A program made the position numbers and the translations under genes. A stretch of 64,000 bases of DNA from DASSSQ01 sp963839285 (lineage in GTDB: Bacteria > Actinomycetota > Thermoleophilia > Gaiellales > Gaiellaceae): NCBI GenBank assembly GCA_963839285.1, contig CAWIUN010000013.1:87515-151514 (forward strand). Reading direction: 5' to 3'. The notes beneath the pieces are model-generated. The model was not told the DNA's origin and searched no databases. It was given only the letters and a program-made list of their open reading frames with translations. Of this stretch, positions 46,845 through 55,249 are shown piece after piece (the stretch's first letter is position 1; the number at the start of each line of letters is the position of its first letter).

Positions 46845-47910
46845 TCAGCCGCCGCCGTAGAGCGAGATCGGCAGCCGGTCGAGCAGGATCTCGTCGGCGG
46901 CCGCCGGCAGCTCCGCCTCGAGGCGTTCGAGCACCTCGGCGGCGCCGGGGGCGGCGGCGAGCAGGCGGGTCACGACCTCGTCGGTCGAGCGCAGCTGCAC
47001 GAGCTCCTGCTTGAAGGGCTTCGGGAAGCGCCCGTGGCCGAGGTACCAGCCGTAGAACTTCTTCAGGAACCCGGAGGCGCGCCGCTCGCCGAGCTCGCGG
47101 ACGGTCTCGCGCACGAACAGGATCAGCTCGGCGGCGACCTCCTCGCGCGTCGGCTCGCCCGCGTCGCCGTCGGCGATCTCGCGCAGCACCCACGGGTTGC
47201 CCTGGGCGGCGCGGCCGATCATCACCGCCTCCGCGCCGGTCGTCGCCAGCACGGTCTGCGCCTTCGCGCGCGAGGTGACGTCGCCCGAGGCGATCACCGG
47301 CACGTCGACGAGCGAGACGAGCTCGGCGGTGAGGGAGTGGTCGGCGGTGCCGGTGTACATCTGCTGCGCCGAGCGCGGATGGAGGGTCAGCGTCGCGGCG
47401 CCGGCCTCGACCAGGCGCGGACCGACCGAGAGGCACTGCCGCGACCCGTTCTCGCGGCCGCGGCGCATCTTCACCGACACCGGCACCGAGACGGCGCCCG
47501 CGACGGCCTCGACGATCGCGCAGGCGCGCGCCTCGTCGTCGAGCAGCGTCGCGCCCGCGCCGGTCTTCGTCACCTTGCGCACGGGGCAGCCGAAGTTGAT
47601 GTCGACGAGGTCGGCGCCGGCCGCCTCGACGAGGCGCGCCGCCTCCGCCATCACGCGCGGCTCGGAGCCGAAGATCTGGATCGCGAGCGGGTGCTCGTCG
47701 CCGGCGACGCGCAGGTAGCCGAGCGTCCGCTCGTTGCGATGCTCGATCCCGGCGCAGCTGACCATCTCCGAGCAGACGAGCCCGGCGCCGTACCGCCGCC
47801 CCTGCCGCCGGAAGGCCTGGACGCTGACGCCGGCCATCGGCGCGAGCACGACGCGGGTCGGGATCTCGACCTGCGCCGATGCGCCACGACTCTCTCAGGT
47901 TTACCCGCAT
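46845..47910 (-). CDS. dusB: tRNA-dihydrouridine synthase (frame-shifted near start)
   Basis: A flavoenzyme of about 354 residues reducing uridines in the tRNA D-loop. VVLAPMAGVSVQAFRRQ, DINFGCPVRKVTKTGAGATL, VKMRRGREN, HPRSAQQMYTG, VIASGDVTSR and MIGRAAQGNPW are complete. The domain frame lacks a good start. ATG 47910 gives MRVNLRESWRIG, and skipping one base near 47870 yields IG-VEIPTRVVLAPMAG, the expected N-terminus. TACCAT lies upstream of ATG on this strand. Adjacent to greA and lysS as in many actinobacteria. Confidence 0.88.
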
Positions 47911-47940
47911 TTGGACGGGAAATGGTAGCCGCGAACGCCC

Positions 47941-47969
47941 TTGCGGGGTCGCCGGGCCGGGGCTATCAT
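47941..47969 (+). promoter_or_regulatory. greA promoter
   Basis: -35 TTGCGG (47941-47946) and -10 TATCAT (47964-47969) with a 17-base spacer, followed by a leader of about 70 bases and AGGAGG (48031-48036) before GTG 48046: one of the few genes here with a conventional leader. Confidence 0.65.
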
Positions 47970-48045
47970 GGCGCGCTGCGACGGTGCCGGGACCGCCGCC
48001 TTTTCTCTCTGTACGGGCTGTACCGGGCTTAGGAGGCCGCTGAAG

Positions 48046-48519
48046 GTGAAGGAAGTCATCCTCACTCCCGAGGGTCACGAGAAGCTGAAGCAGGAGATCG
48101 ACTACCTGCAGACCGAGAAGCGCCGCGAGGTCGCCGAGCGCATCCGGGTCGCACGGGAGTTCGGCGACATCGCCGAGAACGCCGAGTACGACGACGCCAA
48201 GAACGAGCAGGCGATGCTCGAGCACAAGATCGCCCTGCTCGAGGAGCGGCTGTTGAACGCGCGCGTGATCTCGAAGAAGGAGATCTCGAAGGACGAGGTC
48301 TCGATCGGCTCGAAGGTGCGCGTCAAGAACATGGACGCGGGCAAGACCTTCGAGTACCACATCGTCGGCTCCGCCGAGGCCAACCCGGCCGAGAACAAGC
48401 TCTCGAACGAGTCGCCGGTCGGCAAGGCGATCATGGGCCACAAGAAGGGCGACGTGGTCGAGGTCTCGGCCCCGCGCGGCGCGCTCAAGTTCAAGATCCT
48501 CGAGATCAAAGCGGCCTGA
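48046..48519 (+). CDS. greA: Transcript cleavage factor GreA
   Basis: A 157-residue GreA that rescues backtracked RNA polymerase. N-terminal coiled coil (LTPEGHEKLKQEIDYLQTEK...AREFGDIAENAEYDDAKNEQ, part quoted) with the acidic tip residues in DIAENAEYDDAK, then the FKBP-like C-terminal domain (VGKAIMGHKKGDVVEV). GTG 48046 is fixed by AGGAGG nine bases upstream. Length is normal. Confidence 0.95.
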   Translation: MKEVILTPEGHEKLKQEIDYLQTEKRREVAERIRVAREFGDIAENAEYDDAKNEQAMLEHKIALLEERLLNARVISKKEISKDEVSIGSKVRVKNMDAGKTFEYHIVGSAEANPAENKLSNESPVGKAIMGHKKGDVVEVSAPRGALKFKILEIKAA

Positions 48520-48568
48520 GCGCGCGGAGCGCCGGCCCCTTCCGGGAGCACGGGCGAGCGCAGCCGCG

Positions 48569-49172
48569 ATGACGGTCGAGATCGTCCCGCTCGGGCCTGC
48601 GCGGCTCGACGAGGCGAGCCTCGTGCTCGCGCGCGCGTTCGCGGACGACCCCGCCTGGGCCTGGATCCTGCCGCGCGAGGCGCGGCGGCGGCGCACGCTG
48701 CCGTGGCTCTTCCGGACGGCGCTGCGGCGTGACGCTCGCCGGCGGCCGCGTCGACACGACCGCGGGCGCGGTCCGCGGCGTCGCGCTCTGGATCCCGCCC
48801 GGCGAGGGGCTGCTCGCGGTCGAGCGCGCCGCGGCCGGGACGCTCCTGGCCGTGCCGCTCCGCCTCCGCAGCGCCTTCCCGCGCTTCCGCGCCTACAGCG
48901 AGTGGAACTTCGCGCTGCAGCGGCGCGCGCACCCGGGGCCGTCGCTCTTCCTCAGCGGCCTCGGCGTCGACCCGGCCGAGCAGCGCCGCGGGATCGGGAG
49001 CGCCCTGCTCGAGGCCGGGCTCGCGCGCGAGCCCGGCGCGGCCGCCGTGCTGCTGACGAACAGCGAGCGCAACATCCGCTTCTACGAGCGCCACGGCTTC
49101 GCGGTCGTCGACGAGCTGACGATCCCCCGCGGCGGCCCGCGCACGTGGGCGATGGTCCGCGGCCCGCTCTGA
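48569..49172 (+). CDS. GNAT acetyltransferase (frame-shifted)
   Basis: About 200 residues. ATG frame: VEIVPLGPARLDEASLVLAR, ADDPAWAWILP. One surplus base near 48730 (CGG C GTG ACG) leads to VTLAGGRVDTTAGAVRGVALW, then LFLSGLGVDPAEQRRGIGSAL (acetyl-CoA loop) and TNSERNIRFYERHGF. A single-domain GNAT enzyme of unknown substrate, placed between greA and lysS. Confidence 0.8.
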
Positions 49173-49196
49173 GCCGGGGAGGTACCGTCACTGCAG

Positions 49197-50841
49197 ATGG
49201 CGGCGAAGACGCAGCACTGGACCGAGGAGGTCGCGGACCGGGTGATCGCGTTCGCCGACGGGCGCAAGGGCCCGGACGCGACGATCGTCGTCGCCTCCGG
49301 GATCAGCCCGTCGGGCCCGATCCATCTCGGGAACCTGCGCGAGGTCCTGACGCCGCACCTCGTCGCCGAGGCGATCGCCCGCCGGGGACGCGCCGTCGAC
49401 CACCTGCACTCGTGGGACGACCTCGACCGCTTCCGCAAGGTGCCCGCCGAGGCGCCGGCCGAGCTCGAGCAGCACCTCGGCAAGCCGCTCGCCGACGTGC
49501 CCGACCCCTGGAGCTGCCACGCCTCGTGGGCGGACCACTTCGTCGCCGCCTTCGACGAGTCGCTCGCGGCGCTGGGCGTCCGCCCTCGCCAGATCCGCCA
49601 GGCGCAGGCCTACCGTGCAGGAGCCTACGGCGCGTCCGTCGTCCGGGCGATGGAGCGGCGCGGCGAGATCTTCGACGTGCTCGCCGGCTACCAGACCAGC
49701 GGCAGGCACGACCGTCCGGCCGCGGAGCGCCGGCGCGAGTACTACCCGCTGCGGGTCTACTGCCCGGCGTGCGGCACCGACGACACGGCCGTGACCGGGT
49801 ACGACGACGCGACGCACGTGGCGTCCTTCGTCTGCAGGCGCGACGGCACCGAGGGCGAGCTCGACGTCGCGGGGCCGATGAACGCGAAGCTCGTCTGGAA
49901 GGTCGACTGGCCGATGCGCTGGGCCTACGAGGAGGTCGACTTCGAGCCGGCGGGCGCCGACCACTCGACGCCCGGGTCGAGCCGCGACGTCGGCGTCCGG
50001 CTCGTCGAGGCGATCTACGAGACCGAGCCGCCCGAGTACCTGGCCTACGCCTTCGTCGGCGCGGCCGGCCGCTCGAAGATGTCGAGCTCGCTGGGCGCCG
50101 CGCCCGTGCCCGCGCACGCGCTCGCGGTGATGGAGCCGCGCCTGCTCCGCTGGCTGTACGCGCGCCGGAGGCCCGAGCAGTCGTTCACCATCGACTTCGG
50201 CAAGGAGATCATCCGCCTCTACGACGAGTGGGACGGCTTCCGGCGCCGGGCTGCCGACGCAGAGGCCCCGGACGCCCAGCTGCTGGCGCTGGCGTCGGGG
50301 ACCCGCGACGCGGACGTGGCCGAGACGCCGAGGCCGCTGCCGTTCCGGCTCCTCGCCGCCGTCTCCGACCTGACGCAGGGAGACGAGGCGCAGATGCGGC
50401 GGATCCTCGGCGAGCACGTCGACGAGCCGGACGGGCTCGACCTGGCGGAGCTCGAGCCGCGACTCGTGTGCGCGCGCACCTGGGCGCTCACGTACGAGCC
50501 GGAGGACGAGCGCACGCACGTGCGCGAGCGGTTCTCGGCCGAGACCTGGGCGGAGCTCGACGGGGACGAGCGGCAGGCGGTGGAGCTGCTCGCACGCGAC
50601 CTCGAGCGCGACTGGAGCCTCGAGGGGCTGACGACGCTGCTCTACGGCGTGCCCAAGCGGCTGCGCGGGCTGCCCGAGGACGCCGGAGCCGGACCCGGAG
50701 CTGAAGCAGGCGCAGCGGCGCTTCTTCGCGGCGCTCTACCGGCTGCTCGTCGGCGCGGACACCGGGCCTCGTCTGCCGACGCTCGTGCTCTCGCTCGGCG
50801 CCGAGCGCGTCCGGGCGCTGCTCCTGCCGCCGCGCGACTAG
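49197..50841 (+). CDS. lysS: Lysyl-tRNA synthetase, class I (frame-shifted near end)
   Basis: About 547 residues. Class I signatures PSGPIHLGNLREVLT (HIGH-like) and KMSSS near residue 294, a zinc-ribbon-like CPACG, and the helix-bundle anticodon domain identify the archaeal/spirochaete-type class I LysRS rather than the commoner class II enzyme. One surplus base near 50685 (GCC G GAG CCG) opens ELKQAQRRFFAALYRLLVGA and TAG 50839-50841. ATG follows TACCGT (49183-49188) by eight bases. It occupies the usual lysS place before clpC. Confidence 0.92.
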
Positions 50842-50922
50842 TCCTCGTCCGGGAGGTGTTCGACGAGCTGCTCGACCGCCCGGGAGTCGACCGGCCCCGA
50901 GGCGATCTGGGATGCTCCGCGC

Positions 50923-51288
50923 ATGAGCAACTTCTCCGAGCTCGCCGAGGTCGCGCCGCACCTGATCTGGGACGGGGTCGCGGGCCGCGTCGTCGAGGGC
51001 GAGCAGGCGACGCTGAGCGTGATCGAGCTCGAGGCGAACGTCGTCGTGCCCGAGCACAGGCACGTGAACGAGCAGCTCGGCGTGCTGGTCGCAGGCTCGC
51101 TCACCTTCCGGATCGCCGACGAGTCCCGCGAGCTTCGGCCCGGCGCCCTCTGGTCGATTCCGGCGGACACCCCGCACGAGGTGCACGTCGGGCCCGAGGG
51201 CGCGGTCGTCGTCGAGGCCTTCGCCCCGGCGCGCAGCGACTGGGCCGCGCTCGAGCGTCTCGAGGGCGCCGCCCCGCGCTGGCCCTGA
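50923..51288 (+). CDS. Small cupin protein
   Basis: A 121-residue single cupin: EANVVVPEHRHVNEQLGVLVAG supplies HxH...E/Q ligands of motif 1, and PGALWSIPADTPHEVHVGPEG the His of motif 2. It resembles stand-alone metal cupins with sugar or dioxygenase-like folds; role unknown. ATG start. It lies between lysS and clpC, a position not conserved elsewhere to my knowledge. Confidence 0.83.
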   Translation: MSNFSELAEVAPHLIWDGVAGRVVEGEQATLSVIELEANVVVPEHRHVNEQLGVLVAGSLTFRIADESRELRPGALWSIPADTPHEVHVGPEGAVVVEAFAPARSDWAALERLEGAAPRWP

Positions 51289-51312
51289 GCCCGGCCCTGC
51301 CCGGGCGCTTTC
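51289..51312 (+). terminator. Weak terminator after the cupin gene
   Basis: GCCCGG/CCGGGC stem (6 bp) with a 6-base loop followed by GCTTTCCC. Plausible but short. Confidence 0.4.
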
Positions 51313-51338
51313 CCGGTTACGGGCCGCCGTGCCTATGC

Positions 51339-51402
51339 GCTGCGAGTCGCAGCAACGCCGCTTGCGAGCATGATCGCGCCGATCCAGGTTACGGATCCGT
51401 AA
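51339..51402. promoter_or_regulatory. Two palindromes upstream of clpC
   Basis: GCTGCGA-G-TCGCAGC (51339-51353, 7-bp arms) and the perfect 14-mer TTACGGATCCGTAA (51389-51402) lie 40-110 bases before the clpC -10. This 212-base gap, the longest in the window, otherwise contains no ORF. Candidates for a heat-shock or proteostasis regulator. Confidence 0.5.
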
Positions 51403-51442
51403 GGGCGGGCGGCCGCGCGGGTGTGAGCCGACCGGGGTGGGG

Positions 51443-51448
51443 TACCAT
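51443..51448 (+). promoter_or_regulatory. -10-like TACCAT of clpC
   Basis: TACCAT at 51443-51448 would start transcription near 51455, giving a leader of about 46 bases with AAGGAGAGG (51483-51491) before TTG 51501. It rules out the in-frame ATG at 51447 as the main start. Confidence 0.55.
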
Positions 51449-51500
51449 GAGCCACGCAGACGCACAGGACGTACGCGACCGTAAGGAGAGGACTGGGCTT

Positions 51501-54029
51501 TTGTTCGAGCGCTTCACAGAGAGAGCACGGCAGGTCGTCGTTCTCGCCCAGGACGAGGCGAGGGCGCTCAAGCACAACTACATCGGCACCGAGCACATCC
51601 TGCTCGGCCTGCTCCGCGAGGAAGAGGGTCTCGCGGCGCGGGTGCTCGAGTCCCTCGACATCACCGTGGAGGAAGTGCGCGCCCAGGTCGCCCGCATCGT
51701 CGGGCAGGGCGACGAGGTGACGACCGGCCAGATCCCGTTCACGCCGCGCGCGAAGAAGGTGCTCGAGCTCGCGCTGCGCGAGGCGCTCTCGCTCGGGCAC
51801 AACTACATCGGCACCGAGCACATCCTGCTCGGGCTCGTGCGCGAGAACGAGGGCGTCGCCGCCCGGATCCTGCTCGACTTCGACGCGGACGCGGAGAAGA
51901 TCCGCAACGAGATCATCCGCATGCTCTCGGGCCCCGGCCGGCGCCAGCAGGGCGCGGGCGGCGCGCCCGGCGAGAAGTCGAAGAGCTCGAAGCTGCTCGA
52001 CCAGTTCGGCCGCAACCTGACCAAGCAGGCGGCCGACGGCAAGCTCGACCCGGTGGTCGGGCGCCAGACCGAGATCGAGCGCGTCATGCAGATCCTCTCG
52101 CGGCGCACGAAGAACAACCCCGTGCTGATCGGCGAGCCCGGCGTCGGCAAGACCGCCGTCGTCGAGGGCCTCGCCGCGCGCATCTCGTCCGGCTCCGTGC
52201 CCGAGCTCCTGAAGGGCAAGCAGATCTACACGCTCGACCTCGCGGCCCTGGTCGCGGGCTCGAAGTACCGCGGCGAGTTCGAGGAGCGCCTGAAGAAGGT
52301 GATGAAGGAGATCACCCAGCGCGGCGACATCATCCTGTTCATCGACGAGCTGCACAACCTCGTCGGCGCGGGCGCCGCCGAGGGCGCGATCGACGCCGCC
52401 TCGATCCTGAAGCCGGCGCTCGCACGCGGCGAGCTGCAGACGATCGGCGCGACGACGCTCGACGAGTACCGCAAGTACCTCGAGCGCGACGCGGCGCTGG
52501 AGCGGCGCTTCCAGCAGATCCGCGTCGACGAGCCGTCCGTGGACGACACCGTGCAGATCCTGCGCGGCCTCCGCGACCGCTACGAGGCGCACCACCGCTG
52601 CAAGATCACCGACGACGCGCTGCGGGCCTCCGCGGTGCTCGCCGACCGCTACATCCAGGACCGGCACCTGCCGGACAAGGCGATCGACCTGATCGACGAG
52701 GCCGCCTCCCGGATGCGGATCCGGACGATGACCGCCCCGCCGCGCTACCGCGAGCTGGAGGAGGAGATCGAGAAGGTCCGCAAGGACAAGGAAGCGGCGA
52801 TCGAGAACCAGGAGTTCGAGAAGGCCGCCTCGCTCCGCGACAAGGAGCGGAAGCTGACGCAGAAGAAGCGCGAGCTGGAGGAGTCCTGGCGGCAGAACGA
52901 GACCGACGAGCAGCCCGAGGTCGGCGAGGAGGAGATCGCCGACATCGTCTCGATGTGGACGGGCATCCCCGTCTTCAAGCTGACCGAGGCCGAGTCGCAG
53001 AAGCTGATCCGCATGGAGGACGAGCTCCACAAGCGCGTGATCGGCCAGCACCAGGCGATCGTCGCCGTCTCGAAGTCGATCCGCCGGGCCCGCGCCGGGA
53101 TCAAGGACCCGAAGCGCCCGACCGGCTCGTTCATCTTCCTCGGCCCCTCGGGCGTCGGGAAGACCGAGCTCGCCCGCACGCTCGCCGAGTTCCTCTTCGG
53201 CGACGAGGACGCGCTGATCCAGGTCGACATGTCGGAGTACATGGAGAAGCACTCCGTCTCGCGCCTGGTCGGCTCGCCCCCGGGCTACATCGGCTACGAC
53301 GAGGGCGGCCAGCTGACCGAGGCCGTGCGCCGGAAGCCGTACGCGGTCGTCCTGCTCGACGAGATCGAGAAGGCGCACCCGGACGTGTTCAACATCCTCC
53401 TGCAGATCCTGGAGGACGGGAAGCTGACCGACTCGCAGGGTCGCAAGGTCGACTTCCGGAACGTGATCGTGATCATGACCTCGAACATCGGCTCGGCGCA
53501 GATCTCCAAGAACCAGGCGCTCGGCTTCAACCTGAGCGACGAGGCCGGGCTCTCCTACGACGAGATGAAGACGCGCGTCATGGGCGAGCTGAAGCGGGTC
53601 TTCCGCCCGGAGCTCCTGAACCGGATCGACGAGGTGATCGTCTTCCCGAAGCTGGCGAAGGACGAGATCCTGCAGATCGTCGACCTGATGCTGAACCGCC
53701 TGCGCGTGCAGATGGCCGAGCACGAGGTCACGATCGAGCTCTCCGACGAGGCGCGCGAGCTCCTGGTCGACAAGGGCTACGACCCGGCGATGGGCGCCCG
53801 GCCGCTGCGCCGCGCGATCCAGCGCTACATCGAGGACCCGCTCGCGGACTTCGTCCTCGGGCGCTCGCTCGAGCCGGGCTCGACGATCCTCGTCACGCGC
53901 AAGAACGAGGAGGACGTCGACATCTCCGTCGTCCCGCCCGCGCCGCCGGCGGAGAAGGTGACGGTGCCGCCGGAGGAGCCGGCCGCCGAGGTCGGGCCCG
54001 CCGAGGGCGAGGAGTCGGCCGAGGAGTAG
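51501..54029 (+). CDS. clpC: ATP-dependent Clp protease ATPase subunit ClpC
   Basis: An 842-residue AAA+ unfoldase partnering ClpP. Two Clp-N repeats (each with HNYIGTEHILLGL), first ATPase domain (GEPGVGKTAVVEGLA, Walker B IILFIDELHNLVGAG), UVR-like middle domain (EEEIEKVRKDKEAAIENQ...), second ATPase domain (GPSGVGKTELARTLAEFLFG, VVLLDEIEKAHPDVF), and an acidic proline-rich tail. TTG at 51501 gives the conserved LFERFTERARQVVVL start and has AAGGAGAGG nine bases ahead. Confidence 0.97.
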   Translation: MFERFTERARQVVVLAQDEARALKHNYIGTEHILLGLLREEEGLAARVLESLDITVEEVRAQVARIVGQGDEVTTGQIPFTPRAKKVLELALREALSLGHNYIGTEHILLGLVRENEGVAARILLDFDADAEKIRNEIIRMLSGPGRRQQGAGGAPGEKSKSSKLLDQFGRNLTKQAADGKLDPVVGRQTEIERVMQILSRRTKNNPVLIGEPGVGKTAVVEGLAARISSGSVPELLKGKQIYTLDLAALVAGSKYRGEFEERLKKVMKEITQRGDIILFIDELHNLVGAGAAEGAIDAASILKPALARGELQTIGATTLDEYRKYLERDAALERRFQQIRVDEPSVDDTVQILRGLRDRYEAHHRCKITDDALRASAVLADRYIQDRHLPDKAIDLIDEAASRMRIRTMTAPPRYRELEEEIEKVRKDKEAAIENQEFEKAASLRDKERKLTQKKRELEESWRQNETDEQPEVGEEEIADIVSMWTGIPVFKLTEAESQKLIRMEDELHKRVIGQHQAIVAVSKSIRRARAGIKDPKRPTGSFIFLGPSGVGKTELARTLAEFLFGDEDALIQVDMSEYMEKHSVSRLVGSPPGYIGYDEGGQLTEAVRRKPYAVVLLDEIEKAHPDVFNILLQILEDGKLTDSQGRKVDFRNVIVIMTSNIGSAQISKNQALGFNLSDEAGLSYDEMKTRVMGELKRVFRPELLNRIDEVIVFPKLAKDEILQIVDLMLNRLRVQMAEHEVTIELSDEARELLVDKGYDPAMGARPLRRAIQRYIEDPLADFVLGRSLEPGSTILVTRKNEEDVDISVVPPAPPAEKVTVPPEEPAAEVGPAEGEESAEE

Positions 54030-54056
54030 ACACCGGCCGCACGCGTGCGATCGAGA

Positions 54057-54083
54057 CGGGCCGCTGCGACGTGCAGCGGCCCG
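54057..54083 (+). terminator. clpC terminator
   Basis: Perfect 11-bp stem CGGGCCGCTGC/GCAGCGGCCCG with a 5-base loop, followed by TTCTCGTTCG, 27 bases after the clpC stop. Confidence 0.8.
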
Positions 54084-54154
54084 TTCTCGTTCGCGGCGAG
54101 CCTCGGACCGGCGGCCGGGGCTCGGGGAGCCCGCCGCCCGCGACGGCCGCTGCG

Positions 54155-54808
54155 CTACGTGTCCGTCTCGACCTCGTCCCAGGCCGACTGGCCGCAGATC
54201 CAGGCGAGCGCCCAGTGCCGCTCGGCGGCGATCGAATGGGCGAGCGCCTGCTGGATCCCGTCCAGGTGGCGGTAGATCTTGCCGAAGGCGCGGAAGTCGC
54301 CCCGGAGCGGCGCCGGCAGGAGCGACTGCTCGTAGCCGCGCATGGCCGTGGCGGCGATCAGCTGGTCGAACGAGGCCCAGCGCTCCGGCAGCTCGACCGA
54401 GCGCTCGCGCTGGAGCACGGTCGTGCGGGCCCGCCAGTGCCAGAGCCGGGCCGTCTCGCGCGCCTGCTCGAGCTCGGCCGCGTCGCGGAGCGAGGCCGCC
54501 TCGAACGCGAGCTCGCGGGCGACGGCGGCGTGCTCGAAGGGCGTGTCGTAGGCCGGCAGGTCGGCGAGCAGCTGGAGCGCCCAGGCCAGCGTGCCGAGGG
54601 CCTCGCCGCGCCAGAGCGCGTCCGTGACCTCCTGCTCGTCCCACTCGGCCGGCGGCCGGGCCAGGAGCCGCAGCTCCTGCGGCGAGAACGGCGGCTCGTC
54701 CGCGGGCGGCGCCTCGCCGGCGGCGACGAGCACGAGCGCCCGCAGCGCCGAGGCGCGGCCCACGATCTCCTTCCGCTCGCGTATCCGGGTGCGTCGCGCA
54801 AGCGCCAC
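54155..54808 (-). CDS. DUF4272 family protein
   Basis: A 217-residue soluble protein. EIVGRASALRALVLVAAGEA, WDEQEVTDALWRGEALGTLAWALQLL and an HWRARTTVLQRERSVELPE-like stretch followed by an alternately tryptophan-rich C-terminus (RHWALAWICGQSAWDEVETDT, part) follow the DUF4272 layout. Function unknown. GTG start follows TAGTCT by seven bases; that hexamer overlaps the stop of the upstream SemiSWEET gene. Confidence 0.72.
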   Translation of the reverse strand: MALARRTRIRERKEIVGRASALRALVLVAAGEAPPADEPPFSPQELRLLARPPAEWDEQEVTDALWRGEALGTLAWALQLLADLPAYDTPFEHAAVARELAFEAASLRDAAELEQARETARLWHWRARTTVLQRERSVELPERWASFDQLIAATAMRGYEQSLLPAPLRGDFRAFGKIYRHLDGIQQALAHSIAAERHWALAWICGQSAWDEVETDT

Positions 54809-54818
54809 GGCGCAGAGA

Positions 54819-55088
54819 CTACTTCCGGCGCCGGAACCTCGCGGCGACCGCGATCACGGCGCTCGAGACGACCGCCGCGACCACGTTCGGCACGACGAGC
54901 GCCGGATCGCTCCGCGCGGCGCCGTAGGCGATCCAGAGCGCGAAGCCGACGAGCAGCACCGCGAAGTAGCCGATCGAGACCCCCTCCGACGAGCGGCGCG
55001 CGACGATCGCGCGGATCTGCAGGAGCGGCGAGACGGCCATGACGACGGCCCAGCTCGCGGTGACGACGGCGAGGACGGTGAGGAACAC
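54819..55088 (-). CDS. SemiSWEET-type sugar transporter
   Basis: An 89-residue protein with three hydrophobic helices, the size of bacterial SemiSWEETs that work as dimers for sugar uniport. VVMAVSPLLQIRAIVARRSSEGVSIG carries the PQ-loop-like Pro and the conserved SEGVS, with VVPNVVAAVV in helix 3 providing the Asn/Pro. GTG start at 55088 has GGAGG nine bases upstream. It precedes the DUF4272 gene on the same strand. Confidence 0.83.
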   Translation of the reverse strand: MFLTVLAVVTASWAVVMAVSPLLQIRAIVARRSSEGVSIGYFAVLLVGFALWIAYGAARSDPALVVPNVVAAVVSSAVIAVAARFRRRK

Positions 55089-55249
55089 GGGCGAGCACCT
55101 CCGAGGCGACAGGATGCGGGTCACGCTCGGCGCTCCGGCTGCGCTCACACCCGCGCGGCGGGCGGAGGAGCGTACGCGCAGCCGTCGGCACTGTATCGGC
55201 ACGGGATCGGCACCGGTCCGTCGTCAGGTGGCACCCCTACGATGGCGGA

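Noticed and set aside
43466..47014. A 1182-codon open frame antisense to the cyclase fusion
   Set aside because: Composition is shadow-like (E/R/L/V/A repeats) and the opposite strand has complete cyclase, ATPase and SBP motifs.
47941..48045. An N-terminal extension of GreA starting near 47941
   Set aside because: The GTG at 48046 has AGGAGG nine bases upstream and gives the conserved GreA N-terminus; the extension contains the promoter.
51447..51500. ATG 51447 as the clpC start
   Set aside because: It overlaps the -10 hexamer and adds residues not found in ClpC; TTG 51501 has a ribosome site and the conserved LFERFTERA start.
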